Shown here: positions 44,653-51,967 of the stretch, in pieces | Position numbering within the stretch: the stretch's first letter is position 1 | Layout: every line of letters starts with the position of its first letter | NCBI GenBank assembly: GCA_963805255.1 | Contig: CAWDTK010000020.1 | Coordinates: forward strand, 124,001-188,000 | Direction of reading: 5' to 3' | Source of the DNA: Bog-532 sp963805255 | Lineage (GTDB): Bacteria; Actinomycetota; Actinomycetes; Streptosporangiales; Streptosporangiaceae | Length of the DNA: 64,000 bases | The notes under the pieces: generated by a model | Told to the model about the DNA's origin: nothing | What the model saw: the letters and a program-made list of their open reading frames with translations, nothing else | Databases searched by the model: none | Made by a program: the position numbers and the translations under genes

Positions 44653-44832
44653 TCACCCGGATGTCACAGCGTCGGCGATCCGGTCAACCGCCGGGGCGAT
44701 CCGCTGAAGCTCCGGGGCGATCTGCTCCAGCTGGTCGGCGATCCGGTCCAGGTGTCGCCCGATCTGGTCCAGGGAGCGGACGATGTCCCGCAGCTGCTCG
44801 GTGGCACGCTCCGCGCTGTCGTCAGATGCCAT
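44653..44832 (-). CDS. Small coiled-coil protein
   Basis: The protein has 59 residues from ATG 44832, preceded by GGGGAGGTG. Heptad-like repeats (IVRSLDQIGRHLDRIADQLE, QIAPELQRIAPAVDRIADAV) predict a long helix. It is the last gene of the GntR operon. Function is unknown. Confidence 0.65.
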   Translation of the reverse strand: MASDDSAERATEQLRDIVRSLDQIGRHLDRIADQLEQIAPELQRIAPAVDRIADAVTSG

Positions 44833-45103
44833 CGTGTTCACCTCCCCCCGGAGTACAGGCCAGCACGGGCAGATGCCGGTCTGCCGGCTCGCCGAGCAGG
44901 TCGAACAGCATCCACTCCGCGCACATCGCCATCTGATCCAGGGCAACCTGGTCGATCGGCGGCTGCAGCTGGCCGTCTTCCCAGGCCGCCCCGTCCTCGG
45001 CCAGCCAGCGCCGGTATGTGGCGAGAGCAGCCGCGGCGGCGGCGATGCGAATATCACGGTTAGGGCAGGTCTTCTCCTGGCTGGCCGTCACGGTCTGCGA
45101 CAT
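44822..45103 (-). CDS. Small hypothetical protein
   Basis: The protein has 93 residues and sits between and overlapping GntR (44 bp) and the coiled-coil gene (11 bp). The middle part LATYRRWLAEDGAAWEDGQL and MAMCAEWMLFDLLGEPADRH is well-formed protein sequence. No family is recognised. Confidence 0.6.
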   Translation of the reverse strand: MSQTVTASQEKTCPNRDIRIAAAAAALATYRRWLAEDGAAWEDGQLQPPIDQVALDQMAMCAEWMLFDLLGEPADRHLPVLACTPGGGEHDGI

Positions 45104-45329
45104 AGGTTCCTCTTCCCTGCATGGTGACGATCAGGCCGCGGTCACGCAGGATCTGCATCGCCGAGCGCATCGTGTTGTAGGCCACGCCGTACTCGGTGGC
45201 CAGCTCGCGCTCGGGCGGCAGTTTCCGGCCAGGCTCCAGCTCGCCAGCCTCGATCCGGGCGGCAATGTGAGTGGCGACCTGCTCATATATCAGCCGGAGC
45301 GGCGTCGGCTTGAAAGGGGGCATAGCCAT
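45060..45329 (-). CDS. GntR-family transcriptional regulator (HTH only)
   Basis: The protein has 89 residues, a winged HTH without a ligand domain: YEQVATHIAARIEAGELEPG, RKLPPERELATEYGVAYNTM, RDRGLIVTMQGRGTYVADR. Similar short GntR proteins control small accessory operons in Streptomyces. It heads a three-gene overlapping operon on the minus strand and probably represses itself. Confidence 0.88.
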   Translation of the reverse strand: MAMPPFKPTPLRLIYEQVATHIAARIEAGELEPGRKLPPERELATEYGVAYNTMRSAMQILRDRGLIVTMQGRGTYVADRDGQPGEDLP

Positions 45330-45456
45330 GGGGTCACGCTAAGGCTCACGTGACCAGTCTAAACGCTCCGTAGCCTTCCACAAGCTTCCACAGGCTTGCT
45401 ACTGTGAGGGTGGAGGACTTCCCCGGACCCGCTGCGGGGGAACCCCTCCCAGGGAG

Positions 45457-45780
45457 ATGATCATGATGACGGCGCACCCAACGTGGATGACCAGCCAGCT
45501 GGCCGCCCGGGACCTGTGCCGCTGCGGCTGGCCGGCAGGCACCTGCGACGCATACGGGCGGCTCTGGTGCTGGAAGTGCTGGGAGGTGATGACGTTGACC
45601 GATCAGGTGATCCGGCGGCAGCGGTTCGAGCTGGCGCACCCGGGCGTGGTGATCACGTACCACGAGACGCACTGGCAGGCCGTCATCCCCGAGCGGGACG
45701 GTGAGACCGTCATCGTCCGGTATGAGCTGGAGGGCCTGCTGGACCGGCTGGAAGAACTGGCGGGAGGCGATCAGCGGTGA
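45457..45780 (+). CDS. Cys-rich small hypothetical protein
   Basis: The protein has up to 107 residues. RDLCRCGWPAGTCDAYGRLW followed by CWKC gives a Cys4-type knuckle, then a helical/beta domain with VITYHETHWQAVIPERDGET. AGGGAG lies just before the ATG cluster at 45457-45468. The gene is divergent from GntR across 127 bp, which probably holds both promoters. Confidence 0.6.
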   Translation: MIMMTAHPTWMTSQLAARDLCRCGWPAGTCDAYGRLWCWKCWEVMTLTDQVIRRQRFELAHPGVVITYHETHWQAVIPERDGETVIVRYELEGLLDRLEELAGGDQR

Positions 45781-45787
45781 GCATCCG

Positions 45788-46522
45788 CTACGGTACGTCA
45801 TGGCCGGGGCGGCGTCCCGGGACCAGGCACTGGGTCTCGTTCCCGTCGGCCCGCTCGGGCTGGCCCTGCTGCCGGTGGCCGTGCTGTTCTGGCTGGCAGC
45901 GTGGGGCGTCATCGCGATGGCCTGGATCTGCGCCGAGGTGGTCATCTTCGCCACGTCCGGCGCGGTCGTCCTCGCCCAGCCAGGCCGGGCGCCGCGTGCG
46001 GCCCGTAGGGCAGCCCGGACCGGTTAACCGCCGCCCTGTTCGTGCTGCACCCTGGCGAGGCACCACCGCCGTCGTAAACCACGCCGTTCCGGGCTGAATC
46101 CCCGGCACCGTGCGGACCCGCCTAAGCGACCCGTTTTGCAGCGCAAGATCATATGCTTCAACGAACTGCTCCAGCGGCAGGCCCGCACGTTTGAGTTCAG
46201 CGGTGACCCTCAACTCCAGCGTCCACTCACCCCCAGGGAGCCTTACGTGGATAAAGGCGGGAACCATCCGCCTCGCACGCCAGGCGGCAAGACGGCCTCC
46301 CAGGCCCTCGGACAGCGCAGCTTCCAGCTGCTCAGCCACCCAGAACGGCCGCTCAATCCTGGGCACGCCGCACAGCTCGCCAAGCATTTCCCGGCGCCGG
46401 GGATGATCCCGGGGATAGAGGCGGACGGTCAACCGCAGCAGAGCGCCCGGCGCAAACCCCCATACGAGCACAGCGGAACCTAGCGTCGGCCAGGCCATGA
46501 CGTGGAGGATCAGGGCGTCCAT
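45788..46522 (-). CDS. Membrane-associated hypothetical protein coupled to PadR
   Basis: The first 170 residues look genuine: a membrane helix (VMAWPTLGSAVLVWGFAPGA), LYPRDHPRRREMLGELCGVP and RIERPFWVAEQLEAALSEGL, a pattern often found next to PadR regulators. The last 75 residues (Asp/Arg/Gln-rich) look like the shadow of the plus-strand membrane gene, so the native stop was probably lost by a shift. The start ATG overlaps the padR stop (ATGA). Confidence 0.55.
   Translation of the reverse strand: MDALILHVMAWPTLGSAVLVWGFAPGALLRLTVRLYPRDHPRRREMLGELCGVPRIERPFWVAEQLEAALSEGLGGRLAAWRARRMVPAFIHVRLPGGEWTLELRVTAELKRAGLPLEQFVEAYDLALQNGSLRRVRTVPGIQPGTAWFTTAVVPRQGAARTGRRLTGPGCPTGRTRRPAWLGEDDRAGRGEDDHLGADPGHRDDAPRCQPEQHGHRQQGQPERADGNETQCLVPGRRPGHDVP
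45800..46027 (+). CDS. Small membrane protein
   Basis: From ATG 45800 about 75 residues with two hydrophobic helices (LALLPVAVLFWLAAWGVIAM, ICAEVVIFATSGAVVL) and a basic tail. It follows the Cys-rich gene on the same strand. It is antisense to the C-terminal part of the long minus-strand frame at 45788-46522; only one is likely real in the overlap. Confidence 0.45.
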   Translation: MAGAASRDQALGLVPVGPLGLALLPVAVLFWLAAWGVIAMAWICAEVVIFATSGAVVLAQPGRAPRAARRAARTG

Positions 46523-46848
46523 CAGGTGAAGATCCCGGCAGTCTGAGGTGCCAGGAGTGGCCGGAACCTGGTGTCCCGGCGTGCCTCGGCGATGAGCGCC
46601 CAGAGCGCGATCTTGCCCGCCTCGGTCAGCTCGTAGTACCGGCGAGGCGGCCGCCTGGCCTTGCCGGCGTGGACCTGTTCCTCCCAGCCATCGGTCAGCC
46701 AGCCCTCGTCGAGCATGCGCTGCAGGTTCGGATACATCACGCCGGAACGCACCCCGGAGCGCCTGGACAGCTCGTAGCCCCAGTGCCGGCCATTGGCATC
46801 ATCCATCAGTGCGAGCGCGACCTGGACTAGCGTGTAACTTCGCCGCAT
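46522..46848 (-). CDS. PadR-family transcriptional regulator
   Basis: The protein has 108 residues. TLVQVALALMDDANGRHWGY, ELSRRSGVRSGVMYPNLQRM, LDEGWLTDGWEE and PPRRYYELTEAGKIAL are the winged-helix motifs of PadR regulators (L-x-G-YP-L and RRYYxLT). It is co-transcribed with the following membrane gene and probably represses this operon. Confidence 0.9.
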   Translation of the reverse strand: MRRSYTLVQVALALMDDANGRHWGYELSRRSGVRSGVMYPNLQRMLDEGWLTDGWEEQVHAGKARRPPRRYYELTEAGKIALWALIAEARRDTRFRPLLAPQTAGIFT

Positions 46849-47259
46849 ACGCGCAACCTACATAGCTTGAGATGAGGTTAGGTAGCACATCCGCGGTGTG
46901 TCGCGCATTACGCGCTATCTGTAAGACACCGACCACCTGACCGCTTGTCCGGTACTGAGCGTATTACCGCAGGCCAGCGGCCAGGCATGTCACGCCGTGC
47001 AGCACGCTGGATAGCTGGACATACCGGCTGATACCCCCGTTCGCCCCGCACCCGGCCCCGGCCTGGCGCGAGGATGAGCACGCCGTCCCGGACCGCATCC
47101 CCTCGACGTCCCCGCGGCCCGGGGCGGGCCTAGCCGCCTCCCAGCAGCCGGTGCCTGATGCTGGCTGCCAGCTCGGTGGCTTCCGCACCCCGGGCTCAGA
47201 TCCGCCAGCCGGGCTATGTCGTTTCCCAGCTCATGTCCACCGGCGGGCCCCGGCCCGGG
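46849..47259. other. Region with phage-gene scars
   Basis: On the minus strand a few phrases look like ends of short phage genes (for example MSWETT to a stop, and ELAASIRHRLLGGG), but no complete gene is present. Confidence 0.3.
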
Positions 47260-47377
47260 TCAGGTCAGCGACCCGAGCGGGCTCAGCATGCCGGTCTGCA
47301 CGCTCGCCCCGGCGGAGTGGGTGAGCCGCAGCGGGGTAGCGGCGATGGGGATGGACGTGCCGCTGCCCGCCGCTGAG

Positions 47378-48365
47378 GCGAGTTATGTGGGTTGATCACG
47401 GCGCGTCGCGTTGATCATGAGATGGCCCCTGCGGCAGACAAGTGGTAGCTGAAACCCTTGTCCCGCAGAGGCCACCCCCATGCTGCCAACCGAAGACCTG
47501 TTCGTCTACGTCTACGTGCTGATCGATGATGCGATCAAGGCCAGGGCCATCGTCATCCCGGCGCGGCCCGGGCCGGCGCCCGGCTGCTCCGACGCGGAGA
47601 TCCTGGCGATCACCCAGGTGCGCGTGCTGCTGGGCCGCCGCAGCGAGGCCGGGTTCCTCGCCGAGGTGGCCCGCGACTGGGCGCACCTGTTCCCGGTACT
47701 GCCGCACCAAAGCGAGCTCAACCGGCGGGCCCGCTGGCTGTGGGGCGCGTTCGAGCAGTTCCGCGCGGCGCTGGCGGCCCGCCTGCCCGAAGACGACTGC
47801 CAGCAGATCGACACCAGCGCGCTGCCGGTCAAGCACGCCTCCCGGGTCCGCGGCCCCGACGGCTGGACCGGCCCCAATGGCCTGCATGCCCGGTTCGGCC
47901 GCGACGCCGCGCACGCCGAGTGGTTCTACGGCTTCCGCCTGGCGGCCAAGACCGACCTGGGCAGCCGCATCGTGCGGGCCTGGAGCATCGTGCCCGCCGC
48001 CGTCAGCGAGCGTGACGTGGGCACCGACCTGCTGGAAGCCGGGCCGCCGCCCCGCGACCTGCTCGCGGACAAGGGGTTCAACGGCAAGGCGTTCGCCGCG
48101 TCCCAGGCTGCCCGCGGCACCGCAGTGCTGGTCCCGCCCACCAGGGACCAGCGCAAGACCATGCCGGCGATCCTGCAGAAGGTCATCGCCCAGTGGCGCA
48201 ACCGCATCGAGACCACCTTCAAGGAGATCACCGACCAGATGGAGCTGGCCCGCCACGGCGCGCATACCTTCTGGGGCCTGCTCGCCCGGACAGCCGCGAC
48301 CATCGCCGCCCATACCCTCATGCGGGCCTGCCTCGCCGCACCGTAGATCAACCCACATAACGCGC
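47378..48365 (+). mobile_element. IS982-family element (988 bp)
   Basis: The ends GCGAGTTATGTGGGTTGATC (47378) and the complement of the right end GCGCGTTATGTGGGTTGATC differ at one base. CTGAG flanks both ends (47373-47377 and 48366-48370). Excision restores the host frame. Confidence 0.92.
47480..48346 (+). CDS. IS982-family transposase
   Basis: The protein has 288 residues. The N-terminal DUF4372-like part (EDLFVYVYVLIDDAIKARAI) and DDE core (QQIDTSALPVKHASR first Asp, DLLADKGFNGKAF second Asp, RNRIETTFKEITDQM Glu) are present. The gene is intact and compact, as expected for an active element. Confidence 0.92.
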   Translation: MLPTEDLFVYVYVLIDDAIKARAIVIPARPGPAPGCSDAEILAITQVRVLLGRRSEAGFLAEVARDWAHLFPVLPHQSELNRRARWLWGAFEQFRAALAARLPEDDCQQIDTSALPVKHASRVRGPDGWTGPNGLHARFGRDAAHAEWFYGFRLAAKTDLGSRIVRAWSIVPAAVSERDVGTDLLEAGPPPRDLLADKGFNGKAFAASQAARGTAVLVPPTRDQRKTMPAILQKVIAQWRNRIETTFKEITDQMELARHGAHTFWGLLARTAATIAAHTLMRACLAAP

Positions 48366-48649
48366 CTGAGGCGGTCAGTACCTCGGCGCCGCCGTCGGCG
48401 GACGTGAAGTCGACCACCACCAGCGAGCCCGAGGTGAACCCCGTCGCGCTCGCCACCGTCAGCGCCGTGGCGCCCGCCACGTTGGCGGTGCCGGTGGTGG
48501 TCGTCGACGGCGCGCCCACGCTGATCTGGTAGGCATGCTCACACCTGTTGCACCGCCCGGCCAGCGGGGCGTTCAGCTGCGGCAGATTGATCAGCTGCGC
48601 CACCGCGTTGGTGGGCCCGCACCGCGGGCAGATGAACTGGCCGGGCTGC

Positions 48650-48931
48650 TCAAGCAGGACCGGCGGGTCGGGGTAGCTCACGGTGACCTCCTACGGGGAT
48701 GCGTTGCTCGCGGCGTAGCTCTCGCCTAGCCCGTCGGCCTAGCGTGTCGCGGTTGCCCGCGGCGGCAACGCCCGCGACCGAGGACAGCGCCCGCAGATTC
48801 CCGGCCCCGATCGCCGTAACTTCGCTGGCGCTCAGCTCAACCACATCACCGCGCTTGTGCCGCCGTTCGGGCTGGGCGTAGGACACGAACGGGACCACCA
48901 CGGACGCCGCCGTCACCACGTAACGCGCCAC
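48650..48931 (-). CDS. Small phage-like protein
   Basis: The protein has 93 residues from ATG 48931. ARYVVTAASVVVPFVSYAQP and KRGDVVELSASEVTAIGAGN resemble small head-associated proteins of actinophages and of the gene at 49421-49624 (GDVVTLPAGEARAM). The last 25 residues overlap the next gene. Confidence 0.5.
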   Translation of the reverse strand: MARYVVTAASVVVPFVSYAQPERRHKRGDVVELSASEVTAIGAGNLRALSSVAGVAAAGNRDTLGRRARRELRREQRIPVGGHRELPRPAGPA

Positions 48932-48954
48932 AAGTGCCCACCTACCGGGGCTGA

Positions 48955-49443
48955 TTACAGTAAGTTACCTAGAGCTGCTTTCGACCAGCACGTGTCGGAG
49001 CAGCGCCGCTGATCCCACGGCTGGATCACCGGAGACAGATTCCCGGCGCCGTAGGCGGCCTCGAGGGCCGATCCGGGCACCATGTCCACCACGGTGCCTT
49101 TTTCACGAAAACTGGCAGAGTCCCGTCCCGGTCCCACTGGACATAGATGTTGCTCAATACGATGCGGGGATTGGCGCTCAATTCGACGCCCCTGCGTTGC
49201 TTTCGGGCGTGGGCTATGCCCGCCGAACACCTTGCTGGCGGTCACGGTGGCGCTGTCCGCCCCGCCGTCGTCGAATCCGTACGGCGGCTGGTGCCCGTAC
49301 ACCGCGAGCTTGGCCCCGATCACCCTTGCGGCCTCATCAGGCGGGAGCATCTTCGGGCCGGGCCCCGGGCCCTGGCTGGTCCGCACGCCCACGACAACGA
49401 AAACGGGAACCAGTTCCGGCTCAGGTGCCTTCCGGCCGCTCAC
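48955..49443 (-). pseudogene. Phage-like hypothetical protein, frameshifted
   Basis: The N-terminal frame has a proline-rich start, then EAARVIGAKLAVYGHQPPYG and FDDGGADSATVTASKVFG. A shift near 49190 leads to a frame with LNANPRIVLSNIYVQWDRD, and then back to FREKGTVVDMVPGSALEAAY. The content is similar to small phage structural proteins. Confidence 0.45.
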
Positions 49444-49624
49444 AAGGCCCCCAGGCGGTGAACTCCCGGGCTGGCATCCGCCTGGCCAGCCCCGCCGCCA
49501 GCATTGCCCGGGCCTCTCCGGCGGGCAGAGTGACCACGTCCCCGGGCTGCACGTACCCGGCTGAGGTGCGCCCGGCGTTCGCCACCTGGACCTCGATGCC
49601 CGGCTCCGGCTGCGGGTCAGTCAT
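49421..49624 (-). CDS. Small phage-like protein
   Basis: The protein has 67 residues. IEVQVANAGRTSAGYVQPGD then VVTLPAGEARAMLAAGLARR looks like the small virion-associated proteins next to phage capsid genes. It overlaps both neighbours, as packed phage genes do. Confidence 0.55.
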   Translation of the reverse strand: MTDPQPEPGIEVQVANAGRTSAGYVQPGDVVTLPAGEARAMLAAGLARRMPAREFTAWGPCERPEGT

Positions 49625-49973
49625 GGAGGCCGATCTCCCGCGCCAGGCCGGACACGTCCGGCCCCGGTTCCCGGCGCCGGGCGGCCAGGCACGTCCTCAC
49701 CCATCGACCGCAGGACCGCGTCCTGCACCTCCTGCGGGGTAGCAGAACAGGGGGAGAGCAGATCCTCGATGCTGGTCCCGTCCGGACCCCAGTCGGCACC
49801 CACGTCAAACCCAGCTTCCTGCCGATCGCCCGGGCCCTCTGCAGGGTGGCCCGGGAGAAAAACTCGCCGCCGATGATGCCGCCGTCATCGGCGCCCCGGC
49901 CCACTCCTGCCAGGTCAGCCAGGCGGTGGCGGTCACGACGCGGCCCGCCCAGCGGCGTCGTGGCCGGTGTCAC
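49617..49973 (-). pseudogene. Phage-like hypothetical protein, frameshifted
   Basis: The first part (RHRLADLAGVGRGADDGGII, ATLQRARAIGRKLGLTW) continues in another frame as GADWGPDGTSIEDLLSPCSA and EVQDAVLRSMGEDV. A one-base shift near 49805 separates them. Function unknown. Confidence 0.4.
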
Positions 49974-50274
49974 CGGGGGCGGCGTCCGCGCCGAGCAGCG
50001 CGGCCAGTGCGGCCCGCTGGCCGGGTGTCAGCGGCGGCGCCGCGGCGGCCAGCTCTGCAATGTCCGGGCCGGCAGGGGCCAGCCCGGCGACGTAGGCGGC
50101 CAGGTCGGAGCGCCTGATCCGCCTGGGCGGCACGGCGCCCTGGCCGGTGTCCAGCGGCACGGTGGCCAGGGCGCCGCGCCTGACCAGCCGCTGGACGGTG
50201 GAGACGGAGACACCCAGCTCGCGGGCGGCGGCGGCGAAGGTGAGCAGCATCGGGCTGCCCGGTGTGGTGCGCAT
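49933..50274 (-). CDS. Excisionase/MerR-like HTH protein
   Basis: The protein has 113 residues. LLTFAAAARELGVSVSTVQR, LVRRGALATVPLDTGQGAVP and PRRIRRSDLAAYVAGL are a typical helix-turn-helix_17/excisionase domain. It heads the row of phage-like genes. A 24-bp tandem repeat lies upstream and may be its binding region. Confidence 0.7.
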   Translation of the reverse strand: MRTTPGSPMLLTFAAAARELGVSVSTVQRLVRRGALATVPLDTGQGAVPPRRIRRSDLAAYVAGLAPAGPDIAELAAAAPPLTPGQRAALAALLGADAAPGDTGHDAAGRAAS

Positions 50275-50348
50275 CGGGGGTCAGTCCTCCTGGGCGTGCT
50301 TCAATCCCAGGGGCTGGACTGCGCGGTCGGTGGACGGCAATCTCTCGA

Positions 50349-50396
50349 ACCTTCCCTCGAACCTTCGGTCGGCCCTTCCCTCGAACCTTCGGTCGG
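50349..50396. repeat. 24-bp tandem repeat (2 full copies)
   Basis: CCTTCCCTCGAACCTTCGGT plus CGG is repeated with 24-bp spacing, preceded by a partial copy (TCTCTCGAACCTTC). It lies 75 bp upstream of the HTH gene, in the right place for an operator array. Confidence 0.8.
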
Positions 50397-50669
50397 CGCG
50401 TTACCGGACAACGTTCCAGCGGGAAGACGACCCCGAAAAGCCGGCGCCACGGCCAGCACTCCCTTGTTGGCGCCTGTCATCACAAGCGCGGGCATCAGAC
50501 CTGAGCAGCCCACACAATGATCAGCCGCCGGGCGGGGCTAGGCTTTCTCTTCGGTGTGGTTCCCTATGGTGCGATAACCCTGCCCGAACCGGCCCTGGAC
50601 GGGTGGGCCTGCTGGCGAAATGCGACCGGGTGGGCACGATCCGTTTCCCGTGCGCTACGATCCGTCAGG
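50397..50669. other. Intergenic region between phage-like genes and the siderophore operon
   Basis: I see no supported gene. The rightmost 60 bases should hold the siderophore-operon promoter; TACGAT at 50656-50661 is a possible -10. Confidence 0.4.
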
Positions 50670-50688
50670 TTAGGTAAGGCTAGCCTTA
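50670..50688 (+). promoter_or_regulatory. Iron box (IdeR/DmdR1/DtxR type)
   Basis: TTAGGTAAGGCTAGCCTTA agrees with the actinobacterial iron-box consensus TTAGGTTAGGCTAACCTAA at 16 of 19 positions and contains a perfect 14-bp palindrome (TAAGGCTAGCCTTA). It ends 12 bp before the first siderophore gene. With Fe(II) the DtxR-family repressor would bind here and block the operon. Confidence 0.88.
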
Positions 50689-50700
50689 GATGGAGTGAGC

Positions 50701-51967
50701 GTGCGGCTTCACCTGATTGCCTCCAAGCCAACCGATTCGGTGATTTTCGGCTTCCTGCCCGCGGCCGCCCGGCTCGGACTGGACGTCATCGTGCTGACGG
50801 ATCAGCCCGAGGCGCACGAGCGGGCCGTCACCCGGGCGCGCGGGCCGGTACGCCCGGGCCCCTGTCCGGGCCGGGCGAGCGACGGGGCCGGCGCAGCCCC
50901 CGCCCGCATGGTGGGATGCGATCCCTGGGACGTTCGTGCGCTGATCGCACGGATGGCGGCGCTGCCCGCCGCTGATGCCGTGTTCTCCAACTCCGACCAT
51001 CTGCAGGCCCAGACGGCGCTGGCCGCTGCGTACTTCGGCCTGCCCGGCAAGGACTGGCGCTCGGCGCTGCGCGCCAAAGACAAGGCGCTGATGCGCCGCC
51101 GGCTGCACCGAAACGGGCGCCGAAAACGTCACCGCCACGGAGATCACCGCCGCCACCCGGCACCCGCTGGGCGATCTGCCGTATCCCGTTGTGCTCAAGC
51201 CCGCGACCGGGGTGGCCAGCGAAGACGTCATGCTCGCGGACAGCCCCGGCGAACTGGCGCGGCGGAGCGCGGAGATCTTCGCCCGCCGGCCCGGTGAGCG
51301 GCTGATCGCCGAAGAGTACCTGCCCGGCGCCCTGCGGACGCTTGAGACCCTCGGCGACGGGGCGGCAACGTGGGTGCTCGGCGGTTTCCGCACCGATCTC
51401 TCGGCGCCGCCGTTCTTCATCGAGGAACGGCTCACCTGGGACACGCCGGTCCCGGCCAGGGCCGAGAAGCACGTCCTGGCCGCGCTCGGTGACCTGGGTG
51501 TGCCGTTCGGCGCGTGTCACACCGAATACGTCCTCGACGCCGGACGCGACCCGCGCCTCATCGAGGTGAACGACCGGCTGATCGGCGACCACGGCGACTT
51601 CCTGCTCACCGGCCTGTTCGGCGTGGACCTGTTCGAGCTCACCCTGCGGGTTCATCTCGGCCAGTCCCTGCCGCCCGTGCCCCCGCGGGCCCGTGGGCAC
51701 GCGATCAGCGAATGTGTCGTCGCGGACCGCTGCGGCGTACTCGCGGCGTCGCCGCCGACGGGCGTACAGCCGGGTGCCGAGCCGGGTGTCGCCCTCGCGT
51801 ACTGGCCGCTGCGGTCGCCGGGCGACCCCATCACGCTCACCCACACCAACCGGGACTACCTGGGGGTGATCAGCGCTCTGGGTCCCGACCCGGCGGCCGT
51901 GGAACGCTCCGTCGCGGCGCTGCGCCGCTCCGGCCGCTGGGTGATCAGCGAGGAGACGCAGCCGTGA
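50701..51967 (+). pseudogene. ATP-grasp ligase of siderophore biosynthesis (PvsA-like), one frameshift
   Basis: GTG 50701 follows GGAG by 5 nt. The N-terminal part reads RLHLIASKPTDSVIFGFLPA and ADAVFSNSDHLQAQTALAAA. Near 51110 one extra C breaks the frame; the second frame continues ETGAENVTATEITAATRHPL, then VVLKPATGVASEDVMLADSP (ATP-grasp P-loop-like Lys), RLIAEEYLPG and LIEVNDRLIGDHGDFLLTGL (metal-binding Glu/Asn). Corrected length is about 421 residues, normal for ATP-grasp carboxylate-amine ligases. In vibrioferrin synthesis the equivalent enzyme PvsA joins an amino acid to an alpha-keto acid. Its stop overlaps the next start (TGATG). If the indel is real the pathway is dead, so this base deserves checking first. 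Confidence 0.8.

Larger units (their letters stand above)
47260..48681 (-). pseudogene. Phage-like structural protein split by IS982
   Basis: GTG 48681 is preceded by AGGAGG. The first part has a Cys4 zinc ribbon (FICPRCGPTNAVAQL, RCNRCEHAY) and a beta-rich stretch TTTTGTANVAGATALTVASA with GSLVVVDFTSADGGAEVLTA, typical of tail or virion surface proteins. Removing the IS (47378-48365) and one CTGAG copy continues in frame with SAAGSGTSIPIAATPLRLTH and a stop at 47260. The intact protein would be about 145 residues. It lies in a minus-strand row of small phage-like genes. Confidence 0.75.
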
